From Ashinkailepas kermadecensis (lineage: Eukaryota > Arthropoda > Thecostraca > Neolepadidae): DNA of 64,000 nt. The position numbers were made by a program, and so were the translations under genes. Positions 43,985-55,356 of the stretch are shown in pieces (the first letter of the stretch is position 1; every line of letters starts with the position of its first letter). Location: the NCBI GenBank assembly GCA_034440615.1, contig JAOTOM010005152.1:588501-652500 (forward strand), read 5' to 3'. The notes under the pieces were generated by a model. The model was given only the letters and a program-made list of their open reading frames with translations. It had not been told where the DNA came from and made no database searches.

Positions 43985-44900
43985 GTCTTGGAGGGCCTCC
44001 TCTTGCATTCTGGGGCCCCTTTTAGCATGGCATGGGGATTCCTCTCATCTTCGAGGGGCATTCTCTGCCAAATGAGTGGCCTCTTGCCACGCCTCGTGGG
44101 CCTCCTCCTTTATCCTGGCAAAGCCTTACCCGTCTTGAGGGATCTTCAATTTTGGAAACCTCACCTCCTTCCATACCTGCTACCACTCCCATCTTAAGGG
44201 CCTCCTCTCATTTCCTGGGAACTCTTTCCGGTCTTCGGGGCCTCATTTGGTCCCGGAGACCTACTCCTTCTTGAGGGACTCCTCTCTCGGCAGGTCCTCA
44301 TTTCCCTTTTAGAGGCTTTTTTTTTTAATTAAGGGCCTCCTCTGTCTTGGGGCCTCCTGCTCTGCGTGTGGATTCGATCTTTACCCATATTAGGGGTGGT
44401 CTCTTATCTCCTGGTGGACTCCTCTTCTCTCCCAGGCGCCTCCGCTGCCAAATTACTGGCAACCGTTCCTATCTTAGTGGCCTTGTTATTTCCCGGGGAC
44501 CTTCTTAGCCGTCTTCGAGCCTTCTTTTCTGCCTGGGAGCCATCTCTCTTATCCAATGGCCTTTCTCTCCTATTTTAGGGTCCTCCTCGTTCATCATGGG
44601 GTCTCATTTCGAATCTTGTGTCGTTCTCTTCCGAATTAGGTGCCTCCTGCCACGTCTCTGGATCATCCTTTTCTATCTCGGTGGAACCTCACCCGTTTGG
44701 GGCCTGCTTTTGCTTCTCCGAAACCTCATCTCATATCCACTGGCTTCCTTTTCCGTCTTAGGGCCTCCTCTCATATTCTGGGCCCTCCTTTCCGGTGTTG
44801 GGGCCTCCTTTGCAATCCTGGTGGCCTCCGTGCCATTTTTGACACTCTCGTCTTGATTTCTGGGGACTCCTACCCTCTCCTAGGTGACTCCTTTGTCAAA
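43985..44900. repeat. Segmental duplication, member 2
   Basis: Second copy of 42500-43310 plus its right flank, offset about 1.5 kb. At 44797-44822 it carries one TTTGCAATCCTG unit where member 1 has 19. Confidence 0.92.
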
Positions 44901-45435
44901 TTAGGGGCCTCCTCTCACGTCATCGGGCCCCCTTATCTGTGTTTGGAGCCTCATTGTCCTCTTAGCACGATGCTTTTGCGTCCTAGTCCTAGATCTTCTC
45001 TTCTAGGGTCCTCCTTCCAAAATATGGGCCTCATCTGGCTGGTCTCGGTGGCCTTCTCTCATTCCTGCGGAGACCTTCTTACCCGTCTTTGGGCCCCTAT
45101 TGCGTCCGGAGAAATCTCCCTATCAGGGGTCTTAATTTTATATTGCAGGGGCCATCCTCTTCCGTCTTGGGGGCATTGTTTTTCAAATTAAGGATAACCT
45201 GCCACCCATCGGAAGCCTTTTCGTCTAACCTGGGTGGCTTCTTGCCCGTCTCGGTGGCATCCTTTCCGTCCCGAGGGCATCCTTTTCGTGCTGGGGGCCT
45301 CCTTTTCGTCTTGGGGGCTACCTCCCAATCTCTGTTCTACGTCTTAGGGTCCTCCTTTTCGTCCTTGGGTACATCCTTTTCGTTCTGGGGGCCTCCTTTT
45401 CGTCCTGGGGGCCACTTCACAATCTCTGTTCTACG

Positions 45436-45585
45436 TTGGTTGGTGGTTTTCCCACACGTCACTGTTTATTTAGCGTTTTCGCGGGGCTTCCGATTGCGTC
45501 CTGCGGGCGAACCTTTTCGTCAGCTGAGACTCGAACGCCAATCCTTTTCGATCCTGGGACGAGCATCTTACCCTAGACCAATCTC
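45436..45585 (-). mobile_element. Degenerate SINE inside the array
   Basis: Val-head SINE in minus orientation, recognisable by TTGGTTGGTGGTTTTCCCAC, GAGACTCGAACGCCAATC and GACGAGCATCTTACCCTAGA. Flanked by CTCTGTTCTACG (45424-45435 and 45586-45597), itself an array motif. Several differences from other copies create array-like strings (CCTTTTCG, ATCCTGGGA). Confidence 0.8.
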
Positions 45586-46804
45586 CTCTGTTCTACGTCT
45601 TAGGGGCCTCCTTTTTGTCCTGGGGGCCTCCTTTTCGTCATGGGGCCATCTCCAAATATCTGTTCTACGTCTTAGGGGCCTCCTTTTCGTCCTGGGGACC
45701 TCATCCCAATCTCTGTTCTACGTCTTGGGGACATCCTGTTCGTCCTTGGGTGCATCCTTTTCGTCCTGGGGTCCTCCTTTTCGTCCTGAGGGCCTCCTTT
45801 TCGTCCTGGGGGCCCCTTTTCGTCCTGGGGGCCTCATTTTCGTCCTGGGGGCCTCCTCCCAATCTCTGTTCTACGTCTTGGGGGCCTCATTTTCGTCCTT
45901 GGGTGTATCCTATTCGTTCTGGGGGCCTCCTTTTCGTCCTGGGGGGGCCTCCTTTTAGTCCTGGGGCCTCCTCCCAATCTCTGTTCCACGTCTGGGGGGC
46001 CTCCATGCGTCCTGGGGCATCCTTTTTGTCCTGGGGGCCTCCCTTTCGTCCCGGGGGCCACCTCCCAATCTCTGTTCTACGTCTCAGGTACCTCATTTTC
46101 GTCCTGGGGTCTCCTTTTCGTCCTGGGGGGCCTCCTTTTCGTCCTGGGGACCCCATCCCAATCTCTGGTCTACGTCTTGGGGTCCTCCTTTTCGTCCTGG
46201 GGGCCTCCTTTTCGTCCTGGGGGCCCCCTTTTCGTCCTGGGGCTTCCTCCCAATCTCTGTTCTACGTCTTGGGGCCTCCTTTGCGTCCTGGGGGCCTCCT
46301 TTTCGTCCTGGGGGCCTCCTTTTCGTCCTGGGTGCGTCCTTTTCGTCCTGGGGGCCTCCTTTTCGTCCTGGGTGCCTCCTTTTCGTCCTGGGGACCTCCT
46401 TTTCGTCCTGGGACCTCATCCCAATCTATGTTCTACGTCTTGGGGGCCTCCTTTTCGTCCTTGGGTGCATCCTTTTCGTCCTGGGTGCCTTCTTTTCGTC
46501 CTGGGTGCCTTCTTTTCGTCCTGGGGGCCCCTTTTTCGTCCTAGGGGCCTCCTCCCAATCTCTGTTCTACATCTTGGCGCCTCCTTTTCGTCCTGGGGGG
46601 GGTCCTTTTCGTCCTGGGGGCCTCCTCCCAATCTCTGTTCTATGTCTTGGGGCTCCTTCCAATCTCTGTTCTACGTCTCTTATAGAGACCTGATTATATT
46701 TCCTGGGGGCCTCGTCAGCCTTGAGGCCTCATTGACAGCATGATCTTCTGTCCCGTCGGCCTCCTTGCTCACCTTTTTTTGCTGTGGATTTGCGGATAGG
46801 GGCC

Positions 46805-46905
46805 TCCTCAAATTTCAGGGGGGCGTCGCCCCCCCAGTTTCACGGCAGGGGGGGGTGATTGCCCCCGCTGCACCCCCCCCCACCCGGTGGCGACGCCCTT
46901 GGTTA
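46805..46905. other. GGCGACGCCC-ended repeat fragment, copy 2
   Basis: GGGGGGCGTCGCCCCCCCAG, TTTCACGGCAGGGGGGGG and CCCGGTGGCGACGCCCTTGG. It closes the drifting array on its right side. GGGCGTCGCC and GGCGACGCCC are complementary ends. Confidence 0.6.
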
Positions 46906-49700
46906 GGGGAATGGCTGTTACTGGTGGTGTTCAAGCTGGTGGCAAAGATGAATATAAACCCTGCTCAGAGCCAATGCAGCCCAATTGTGACAGGTATTTT
47001 TGACTCCCCATATTTTAGGAAATTCCGATCTTTTCTTCTAGGACATTTGGACTGAGGCCATCCTCATTGGCAAATGCAGGATCACTATCCAATATAAACC
47101 AGGTGAATGGGGTGGGATTGATGCCAGTGGGCATGCTAAATCATGCTTATAAACTGGAATGATGCTATCAGCAGGTGGGCCTGGCAGTTCTTTCGAAAGC
47201 AATTTGTGATGCTGAAGAGATTGACCATGGGACACAATGGGAATTTAGTATCTTTGGTGCTCAAGATATAGCATTGATTTGGGGATTTGTTGATCTGAAT
47301 CTGATTTGTTGATGTCGGTCTCTACCACCCATCTCAGTGTGGAGCATTCAATTTGACCTCTCAATACATTTTGTTGTAGACCAGATGGACATGGTACATG
47401 GCGCGAGGAGCTTCATTCTATAGCTTAGCTACTTGGAACGTTTCCGTTGAGACTCCTATGGTTGACCTTCAGAATCAGAACAAAAGGCTGAATGTCAGGG
47501 TGCTCCTGGTCGCCCACGTGAATTGCCTGTAACGCATATACGGAGGAGGTCGTATGGACTCAAAACCACTCTTAGGCTCTCGGGCGCATATTGTGATTCG
47601 TGAAGTGCTGCTACGCTTCTTGTCACGTGATGAAGCCACGTGCCACGTGGAAGCCACGTACCACGTGGAAGCTACGTACGTGCTTTCCGGCTACGTGCGT
47701 TGCGGTTGCGACAGCTGCCGAAATTGTGCTCCATTGACGCACGAACGGCGACTTAACATGTTGTCTGAGTGGAGTCGGTCTAAGCTCATTAACTGCCGAG
47801 TGGGACTGCAAGCGTCGCTTTAAGACAGTTGGGTTAAGTGTCTTAAGTAGCGACACCCTGGGCTTAGATGGCATGCAGTCATGGAGCTGACCGTCTGACG
47901 ACATTATCGTATGATGTCTGCCATTAACTTGACATCCTGCTTTAGTGTTCCAGAATTTATTTTGCTCGTGTGTGTCGGAATGGAGCATTATTTCTCCGAA
48001 TGTTGTGCGATAGTGGGACATTCGAGCGAACTGAGGCGACATTAGGAAACCGTGCCCCACAGCTTCACCCCTTCATATTGAGGCGACTCGCGTCAGTCCA
48101 CGACCTCGTCAATCTCGATTAATGTGGCGACGGGCAGCCGGTTGTTGCTCTCTGCTCGACATCTGTCAGCCAGTTGCCGATCGGCCCGTCGAAAGGACTT
48201 TGTTTCGGTTACGCCCCCGCAAACTACTTTGATGTGAACCTCACATGAATGCTTGCAGTCATGTTTAGAAAGCCATAGTGGCCAACCAGCCAAGGAGGCA
48301 ATAACTGCTGTCCTTGGCCTATTTTGACGCAGGTTTGTATGAATGTGTTTGTGGACGCTTCACTAATGGGAAAAAATTTTGGCGCTTTAATTACCTTACC
48401 TACGAACGATGTGTGAACATTTTCTCGACTTCATGTTGGTGTATCCATGCAGGACTGTGTAGTACTGTCCCGAGTTTGATAGCTCTCGGTTGCCTGCTAT
48501 TCCCATGCGTATTCGCTGTGGTTGATGAAGGCCAATTGTGACAAGCGGTGCGAATACTTGAGATGCGACTGCCCATCACTGCATCATCTGCCTGCTCTGA
48601 ATGGTCCGTTGTTTGTGACACTGTAGTACTTTTCGCTGAGATCGACGATCGGGGTCTGTTCTGAGTCAGTACGTGGAGCCTGCCTGGTTCTGAGGGAACT
48701 GAAACTGAAGCAGGTTCCACATACGGACAAAGTCGCCGCCGTAGAACTGGCTCAGAACGCACTACAAGTGAATGGATGAACAGTTATTTACGACGTAACA
48801 CTATAGCTAAGTCATATTGGCATGATATACATTAACCATCAATATTATACGATGATCTTTCCTCGATGATTAGAAATTGCAGTCCGAAGTTACGTACCTC
48901 TTGGTGTATGTTCGAGTACAATCCTTCATCGAACCCTAAACATAAACTGAAGCGATGCTATCCAATATATTAATAGGACATATCTATCACAATATATCCT
49001 TATTTTTTGCGGTTCTACGAAGGGTTGTACACGAATATACCTCAAGAGGCTATTTTGACTGCATTTTCCAATCATCGAGGAAAGGTCATCGCACAATATT
49101 GGTGAAATGAAATTCCCTCGTCAGATCGCTAAATAATTGATATAGATCAAGCTTAGAATCAACCAACTCTAAAAATGTATGGAACCACGGACTTAAAGCA
49201 TCACATCGGTATCCTATGAGTGTGGGTGGAGGTATCATACAACTTTGCACTTAAGAGTATCGTGTATGTCACGAAAACATCAGAGCCCGGTTCTAAGAGG
49301 AACTTATTAAGCGGCGGCAGCAGATGACAGCAGACTGATCCGTACAGTTTCCACACGCACGAATTGTATGTGAAGCTTATCAACCGTCTTGTTTCATCAT
49401 GCTGGTTCTCTGGATGGGAACTATTGTGGGTGCAATTGCGAGCTGTGTATACGACCACAAATAACATTCCTAATAAACCTGATGTCATGCTTCTTTTGTA
49501 TGCTTGGGATGGCCGTGAGGTGAAAACACAACAACAGTTCGCCCTGATATAAATCACGAGGTGTGTTCTCGTCTCGTTCTCGTCTCGTCTCGTCTGCATA
49601 CGCTCAGGATATCAAAAATCTCTGCATATCATCCTCTGCATATCATAAAAAACCTGTGCACGAGCTCAATGCGATTCGAGCGGGTTTAAGTGCGATTTAA
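46906..49700. other. Spacer upstream of MAK16
   Basis: No gene is recognised. It contains a cluster of four CACGTG boxes at 47624-47667. Other ORFs look like chance frames. Confidence 0.5.
47624..47667. promoter_or_regulatory. Cluster of four CACGTG E-boxes
   Basis: CACGTG at 47624-47629, 47637-47642, 47644-47649 and 47662-47667, followed by TACGTACGTGC. E-boxes of this form bind Myc/Max, USF and related bHLH factors. It lies 2.3 kb upstream of MAK16, a ribosome-biogenesis gene, so a regulatory link is conceivable but unproven. Confidence 0.45.
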
Positions 49701-49989
49701 TGTTTGCCAATCCAGGAGTGTATGGTGTAAATATGTGTAAATGTGTGCGCGGACGCGTAGGGTGGGGCGAACCGGTGCCGCCGCCCGTGGTCGGCGGCAC
49801 TGTCTGCTCCCTGTCGACGATTGTGACGCAGCGGAGCCGCACTATCATCACCGGTGTCTGCTCTGGTTCGCAGTGTGACTGGTCAGCCAGCTGATCCGGG
49901 TGCCGAGGTATACAACAGCAACAGCAGTACCACCACCACCAACAGCAGCAGCAGCAACAACAGCAGTAGCAGCAGCAGCAGCAGCCACC
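49700..49989 (+). promoter_or_regulatory. MAK16: Putative MAK16 promoter and 5' UTR
   Basis: GC-rich sequence (49740-49880) precedes a CAG/CAA/CCA triplet-rich leader (about 49912-49987) ending GCAGCCACC before the ATG, a strong Kozak context. No TATA box is seen at a convincing place. The minus-strand Cys-rich ORF here is a shadow of the CAG repeats. Confidence 0.55.
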
Positions 49990-50004
49990 ATGCAGTCGGA
50001 TGAT
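49990..50004 (+). CDS. MAK16: MAK16 exon 1 (15-nt coding part)
   Basis: ATG CAG TCG GAT GAT then donor GTGAGT. It encodes MQSDD, identical to the human and fly starts as I recall them. Confidence 0.95.
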
Positions 50005-53000
50005 GTGAGTGCACCGGAGGCGGGCCGCAGGGCAAATTGTCACTGATTGGCTGCGGTCTCGGTTGATCAGTGCTGCGGCTGTGCGCTGGCTGGGGGCCAG
50101 AAGTTCAGGATGGACGACTATAAATGTAAGATGTGGACGTGATCACTTTCTGGCCTTGAACTTACTTCTCGCCGGGCCGACCAGCAAATCCACCATCGCC
50201 TGGACGAGGATTGGGATGGGGATGAGGATTGGGACGAGGGCTAGTACGAGGACGAGGACGAGAGTGACGGCGGGGGCGCAGGCGGAGGCGGAGAGCTGTT
50301 TACGTGCAATGCTCACATTTTCATGGGAGCTATTTACATGAAATGCTGTGAAGGGATGGCACCTATTATTTGTGTGCAATTACAAATCACCTGGGTCCCG
50401 CCTCTTCCTCGTGTGGAACAAAAGCGCCGGGCGCACAGATTCCGCTGGTGTGTGTGTGGACTATGCAATTCGGCACGCCATTCGCATAGTGTAACAAAAG
50501 TACTCGGGGGACGAGTGGTCTAGGGGTAAGATGCTCGTCTCACAATCGAAAGACTGTGGGTTCGAGTCTCACCTGTCGCTACTCTTCGCCCGCGACCAAT
50601 CGGCGTGAGAGATTGGCGACGCCATATGACTGAACAGTCGACGTGTCGTAAAACCAATAACCAACCAACCAACAAAAGTACTCAAGGCGTTCTGGCGGAC
50701 GACATTGTGTGGAATACAACCTGCAGACGGGAATTACCGCCGGCTTGAGGGATGGCCTCGGCGGTCGGTTGGACTGATTTTCCGAGCGATGGCCGCTTTC
50801 ATTTAGCCGTCCTCGCTCATTCTTTCACACATTGAGCATGCGTGCATCTTCGAAAAATATTCGAAGGGCCAGTAATGCTGAAGCTGATGGATTCACAGTA
50901 TGTTGTACATGCCTGCCCATGGGGTGCCATGTTCGACTATGCAATTGTTGATACGACTCAATCGAACATTATAAGGACTGGAGCCCTTTCAGTGGGATGC
51001 GAAGCTCCACCCGTTAAATTAGGGATACACTGTCAGTTGATTTGGAGATGCTGAGTACTTGATGTGGCAGCCCGGTTATTTGTTGCAATATTTTGAAGCT
51101 TCTTCCGTAGTAGTTGTACTGTTTCAGTGCATTGTTAGCATTGCCATTTATCTGAAGTAGGTTTGGAACAGTTTTCTGTGCCAGGCAGTCACTTCTAGTG
51201 GCCGTTGATGCATATGTGTAGTTCCTACTGTATAATTGTGGTTGGTTGGTTGGTTATTGGTTTTACGACACGTCGACTGTTGAGTCATATACTGTATAAT
51301 TGTGGGTACAGCTCGAAAACTCACTATCACGATGTTCAGTTCGCAATCGTGTCAGCATGTGTGATGCAGTCGATTGAGGCAGCCAACGTTCAGCTGTATC
51401 TACAGGGCTAAAAGGCAACACTCGCCTACTTACCGTAGGTGGTAGGTCTGTTCGTAGACTGGTTTACCGATGTAGTTGCCATTCGGACCAGCGATGAATT
51501 ATTCGCGAAGTAGGGTGGAGTATACTACCGAACACTGAATTGACATCCTTCCGAAAGGAGTATCGACATCGTGCTTCTTGCGGCGTGCTTGTGAAATCTT
51601 CATTCCTCATTTCTAACCGTGTCCCGTTTACAAGCGTAATGCGTATGCTTACCATGACGGATCCTGGATCGTGATAAAGAACATTCCAAAGCGCAATTCC
51701 AGTTCAAGGGATTACCTATGATGTGCTATGTTATACAATACAAGTGTATAGCATGTATGTTCGTATCGTTGTCGTTGATGTCGGTGTCACCAAATTATGT
51801 ACCTCAAAACACGCAAACCGGTTTGGGTCAAAACAACCGTCAAAACACGCAAACAGTGAAATGTATGCAATTTCCTCAAACCTGGGTTTGCAGGACGTAA
51901 CAATTGTTTTAATAACATTATTTCCATGGCGACTCCGGCATCCTACTGTACTCGTTTCGACATCTCACACCTAACGATACATAATTGTAACACTGATTCG
52001 GACATAGTGCTGCCTGAGCAGTGATACACTGCCCACCTTTGGCCACCTTTAATCCTGTAATGTTTTTCAAGATCTGTTGATTGCTCAAGCATTATCGGTT
52101 CTATGAATCCAACTGCCAATTACATGTCGCCAATGCCCGACCTGCATTCCCATTATAAATCAGCGTTTTGAACAATTATGCAAATTTCAGGTGGAGATAT
52201 TGCTTGCATTGGTCGCGTCCACAATGTTCCAAACTTTTCCAAAGAGTCGGATATAGATATGTTTCCCTAGCAGTTAAGATGTGGTATCTTAACCCCGTTA
52301 TTGGCCCGCCTATAGTTTTCTCGTACCGAATATTATACATTCCGTCAGCTATTCGTATTTCGGACCCAGGTAACCTGTTTTCCCTGTTTGTGACACTACA
52401 GGACATCACATCGTATGGAACAAGTTTGTGTGTGTTTTTTGCAGCTGCTCAGTCTTGTGTAAACAACAACCAGATTCGCAATCATGCTTCGCTCTGATCG
52501 CAAGTATCGCACTACTACCAAGCTACCATGGCCGAATACCCCGATTTTCCCCACACCGTATCCCGACGAACCGCCTTTTGTGCTGGTATTTTTCACTGCT
52601 GCTGACTACCAAATGAGGCAGTTAAGGATAATAATGAAGAGGAAGCCTACTCTCGCAATAGCTGGTGCTGTGGCATGCTGATTCAGGAGCAAGACTAACT
52701 CCTATAGTTAGCAATATCACTCTAAATCCCCCCGTTGCCAAAAAAATAATCCGTTGTGTGTGTCGGTGCTAAAATCCATTTGGTTGCCAATGAGCGCCAA
52801 TAAGCCGGGGTACACAATCGACGTTGATATGTTGTCTGTATTGATTGCATCCGTCCTGTATGGTTGCATCGATGGAGTCGGTAAGCGATAGCGCATGCAG
52901 GTGAAAGGAAATAGTTGTACGTGGTAATTATGAGCACGGGCGAGGCCCAAGCGTGTATGCGCTTTGTATGCATGACAAAGGTTCATATGGGTACTCGATC

Positions 53001-55321
53001 CGATCTGACCTGATCCGGTGAAATCTGACCTAATCCGATCCGATCCGGTCCATCATCAGCCTTTCGAACTTAATTCCTTACGCATCGACCTTGTTGCAGC
53101 GTGGATGCTCGTCGTTAGAGTGGACAAATAAATGCAGCTTGTCTGTCATCATCTTTCTGAATAGCTGCGGCTTCAGCTTCTTTTGAATTTGTGTGGATGA
53201 TCTATACATCTTCCAAAGCACACGCCCAGACAAATGCATTTTAGTGCATGTGGTGGAACTGGAAATATTACGTTGAGCATCTTACGCTGACTTAGTATAT
53301 ACTTTTGACCATGTGTGAGTCGAAAGCTTGTTATTGAGCATTTGCGTGCAATCCAACTATGGTGTTTTATCAAATAACAATGGGCTTGCAGTACTTGAGC
53401 AAACAGCACCATTCCACCTTTGGTGTAGATGGTGCTGTCAAACGAATGACGTACCCACCGTACTGGCAGCTAACCCACCTGAGTGATCTACCCACCAGAC
53501 TGGTGACGTAGCCTTCAGGCTGATAACCCCATGCACCAGGCTGACAACGTACCCTCGATATTGATGCACTACTCACCGCACCGATGATGGCTTGCCCACC
53601 TGGATCTTCTGTTGATTATCTCAACGGCCATATTTTCACTTCAGTACTCTGGATTTTTTGCTGTCGATATCGCCCAGCATCTTGTGTTCCGACATGCCTT
53701 TTTAGCAATCACGGGACGTTCCCGTTGCATTTTTGCGTGTCTACCTTGGAAGATTCGGCTCTGGATTAATTTCCACTTGGCGGACAAAAAGGAGAGAGCG
53801 AAAACATTGTTTCAGCTGCTAAATATGCAGTGTTTTTCTTGCGGCGGCATGCGAACGTCGTTTTTATTAAGTTTATGCGCTATTATGAACCGCAGGGAAT
53901 CAGACACGCTTCCTTTAATAATTGCTGTGTAGTGTGCGAACCAATTCCAATTAGCATGCTCGTGTTGTTGTTGGCCTGCCTATTGCCAGCGAGCGTCGCT
54001 GGCTGGAGCTGCAAGATCTCACAGGATGGTGTGTTTCGTTTCAGGTGATCTGGTCTATCATCAACAAATCATTCTGCTCGTTCAAAGTCAGGTGAGTCGT
54101 TTGCACACTGTCCGCAGTCTGTCGGGCACTGGGCATATGCGGACATGGGGCATCATCCTGTACCTGCCAGATGCTGGATATACGCGAGACATGCGGGTCG
54201 CACCATAAACTTGCCAAACAACAGAGGCGTGGTATTGTGCGCACCATTCCTGATGTATCCCTGTGATGTATACACATGCGGAAGGAGTGTTACGCGCGCA
54301 TTATCCTGTACCTGTTAGAGACACGGGGTACACGTGGGTACCGCCCGGCTCTTCCTCGCACACGCGACGCCGGTTTCACTCCACGTCCTCTGCACGCAGG
54401 CCGCTATCAGAAAGGCGTGCTGGGGAGGGAGGAGGGGGGGGGCAAGGCGTGACGCCGGAGGGGGTATCGATGCGGAATTTGGGCTCGAGCGCTTATGTGG
54501 CGGCTCCGCCCGCCCTGGGCGATGGTGATAGACGGTGCTGTTGTGCGCCGTTAATCTTCGCCGGACGCGATCGCGCCGTTACAAAGACCGTTCACGCGCG
54601 AGTTCACGTAGGCGCTGCGTGCTCGAGATACTGGTGACCCATATATTTAACTGGAGCTCTCCTCAGACCTTGCTCACGCCCATGTGAATGACTCGTTCGG
54701 CCGCGTGGGATATTTGAGCATTTACTTCACCAGCTCTCTCTCTCACACACTCACTCTCTCTCACACTCCCTCTCTCTCACACTCCCTCTCTCTCACACTC
54801 CCTCTCTCTCACACTCCCTCTCTCTCACACTCCCTCTCTCTCACACTCCCTCTCTCTCACACTCCCTCTCTCTCACCTCCCTCTCTCTCACACTCCTCTC
54901 TCTCACACTCCCTCTCTCTCACACTCCCTCTCTCTCACACTCCCTCTCTCTCACACTCCCTCTCTCTCACACTCCCTCTCTCTCACACTCCCTCTCTCTC
55001 ACACTCCCTCTCTCTCACACTCCCTCTCTCTCACACTCCCTCTCTCTCACCCTCTCTCCCTCTCCCTCTCCCTCTCCCTCTCCCTCTCCCTCTCCCTCTC
55101 CCTCTCCCTCTCCCTCTCCCTCTCCCTCTCCCTCTCCCTCTCCCTCTCCCTCTCCCTCTCCCTCTCCCTCTCCCTCTCCCTCTCCCTCTCCCTCTCCCTC
55201 TCCCTCTCCCTCTCCCTCTCCCTCTCCCTCTCCCTCTCCCCTCTCCCTCTCCCTCCCCTCTCCCTCCCCTCTCCCTCCCCTCTCCCTCTCCATCTCCCTC
55301 TCCCTCTCCCTCTCCCTCTCC

Positions 55322-55356
<35 letters not shown>

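Larger units (their letters stand above)
40200..46760. repeat. 6.5-kb degenerate minisatellite that drifts in consensus
   Basis: The whole interval is short units of about 20-40 nt. At 40.2-42.3 kb they resemble GGCCCCAGCGCGATTTTTGG; at 42.3-43.3 and 44.0-45.0 kb GGGGCCTCCTCTCATCTTAG; at 43.3-43.7 kb GGGGGCCTCCTTTGCAATCC plus TG; at 45.2-46.7 kb GGGGGCCTCCTTTTCGTCCT plus G, periodically broken by CTCCCAATCTCTGTTCTACG. The long ORFs on both strands (up to 309 codons) result from 21-bp periodicity. It is interrupted by SINEs at 41756-41932 and 45436-45585. Confidence 0.9.

Noticed and set aside
45089..46743. Plus-strand ORFs of up to 309 codons encoding FRPGGLLFVLGASFSSWGP-type repeats
   Set aside because: The 21-bp periodicity of the drifting array explains them. 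Composition is that of repeats, antisense frames are also open, and no start or splice context is seen.
52484..52681. 65-codon plus-strand ORF with [13 protein letters not shown] and Lys/Arg-rich C-terminal part
   Set aside because: It looks somewhat protein-like but has no family I recognise, lies inside MAK16 intron 1, and is short enough to occur by chance.
53584..53932. ORFs just upstream of MAK16 exon 2
   Set aside because: They have no domain and no splice phase compatible with MAK16. The conserved protein skips from exon 1 to 54045 without needing them.
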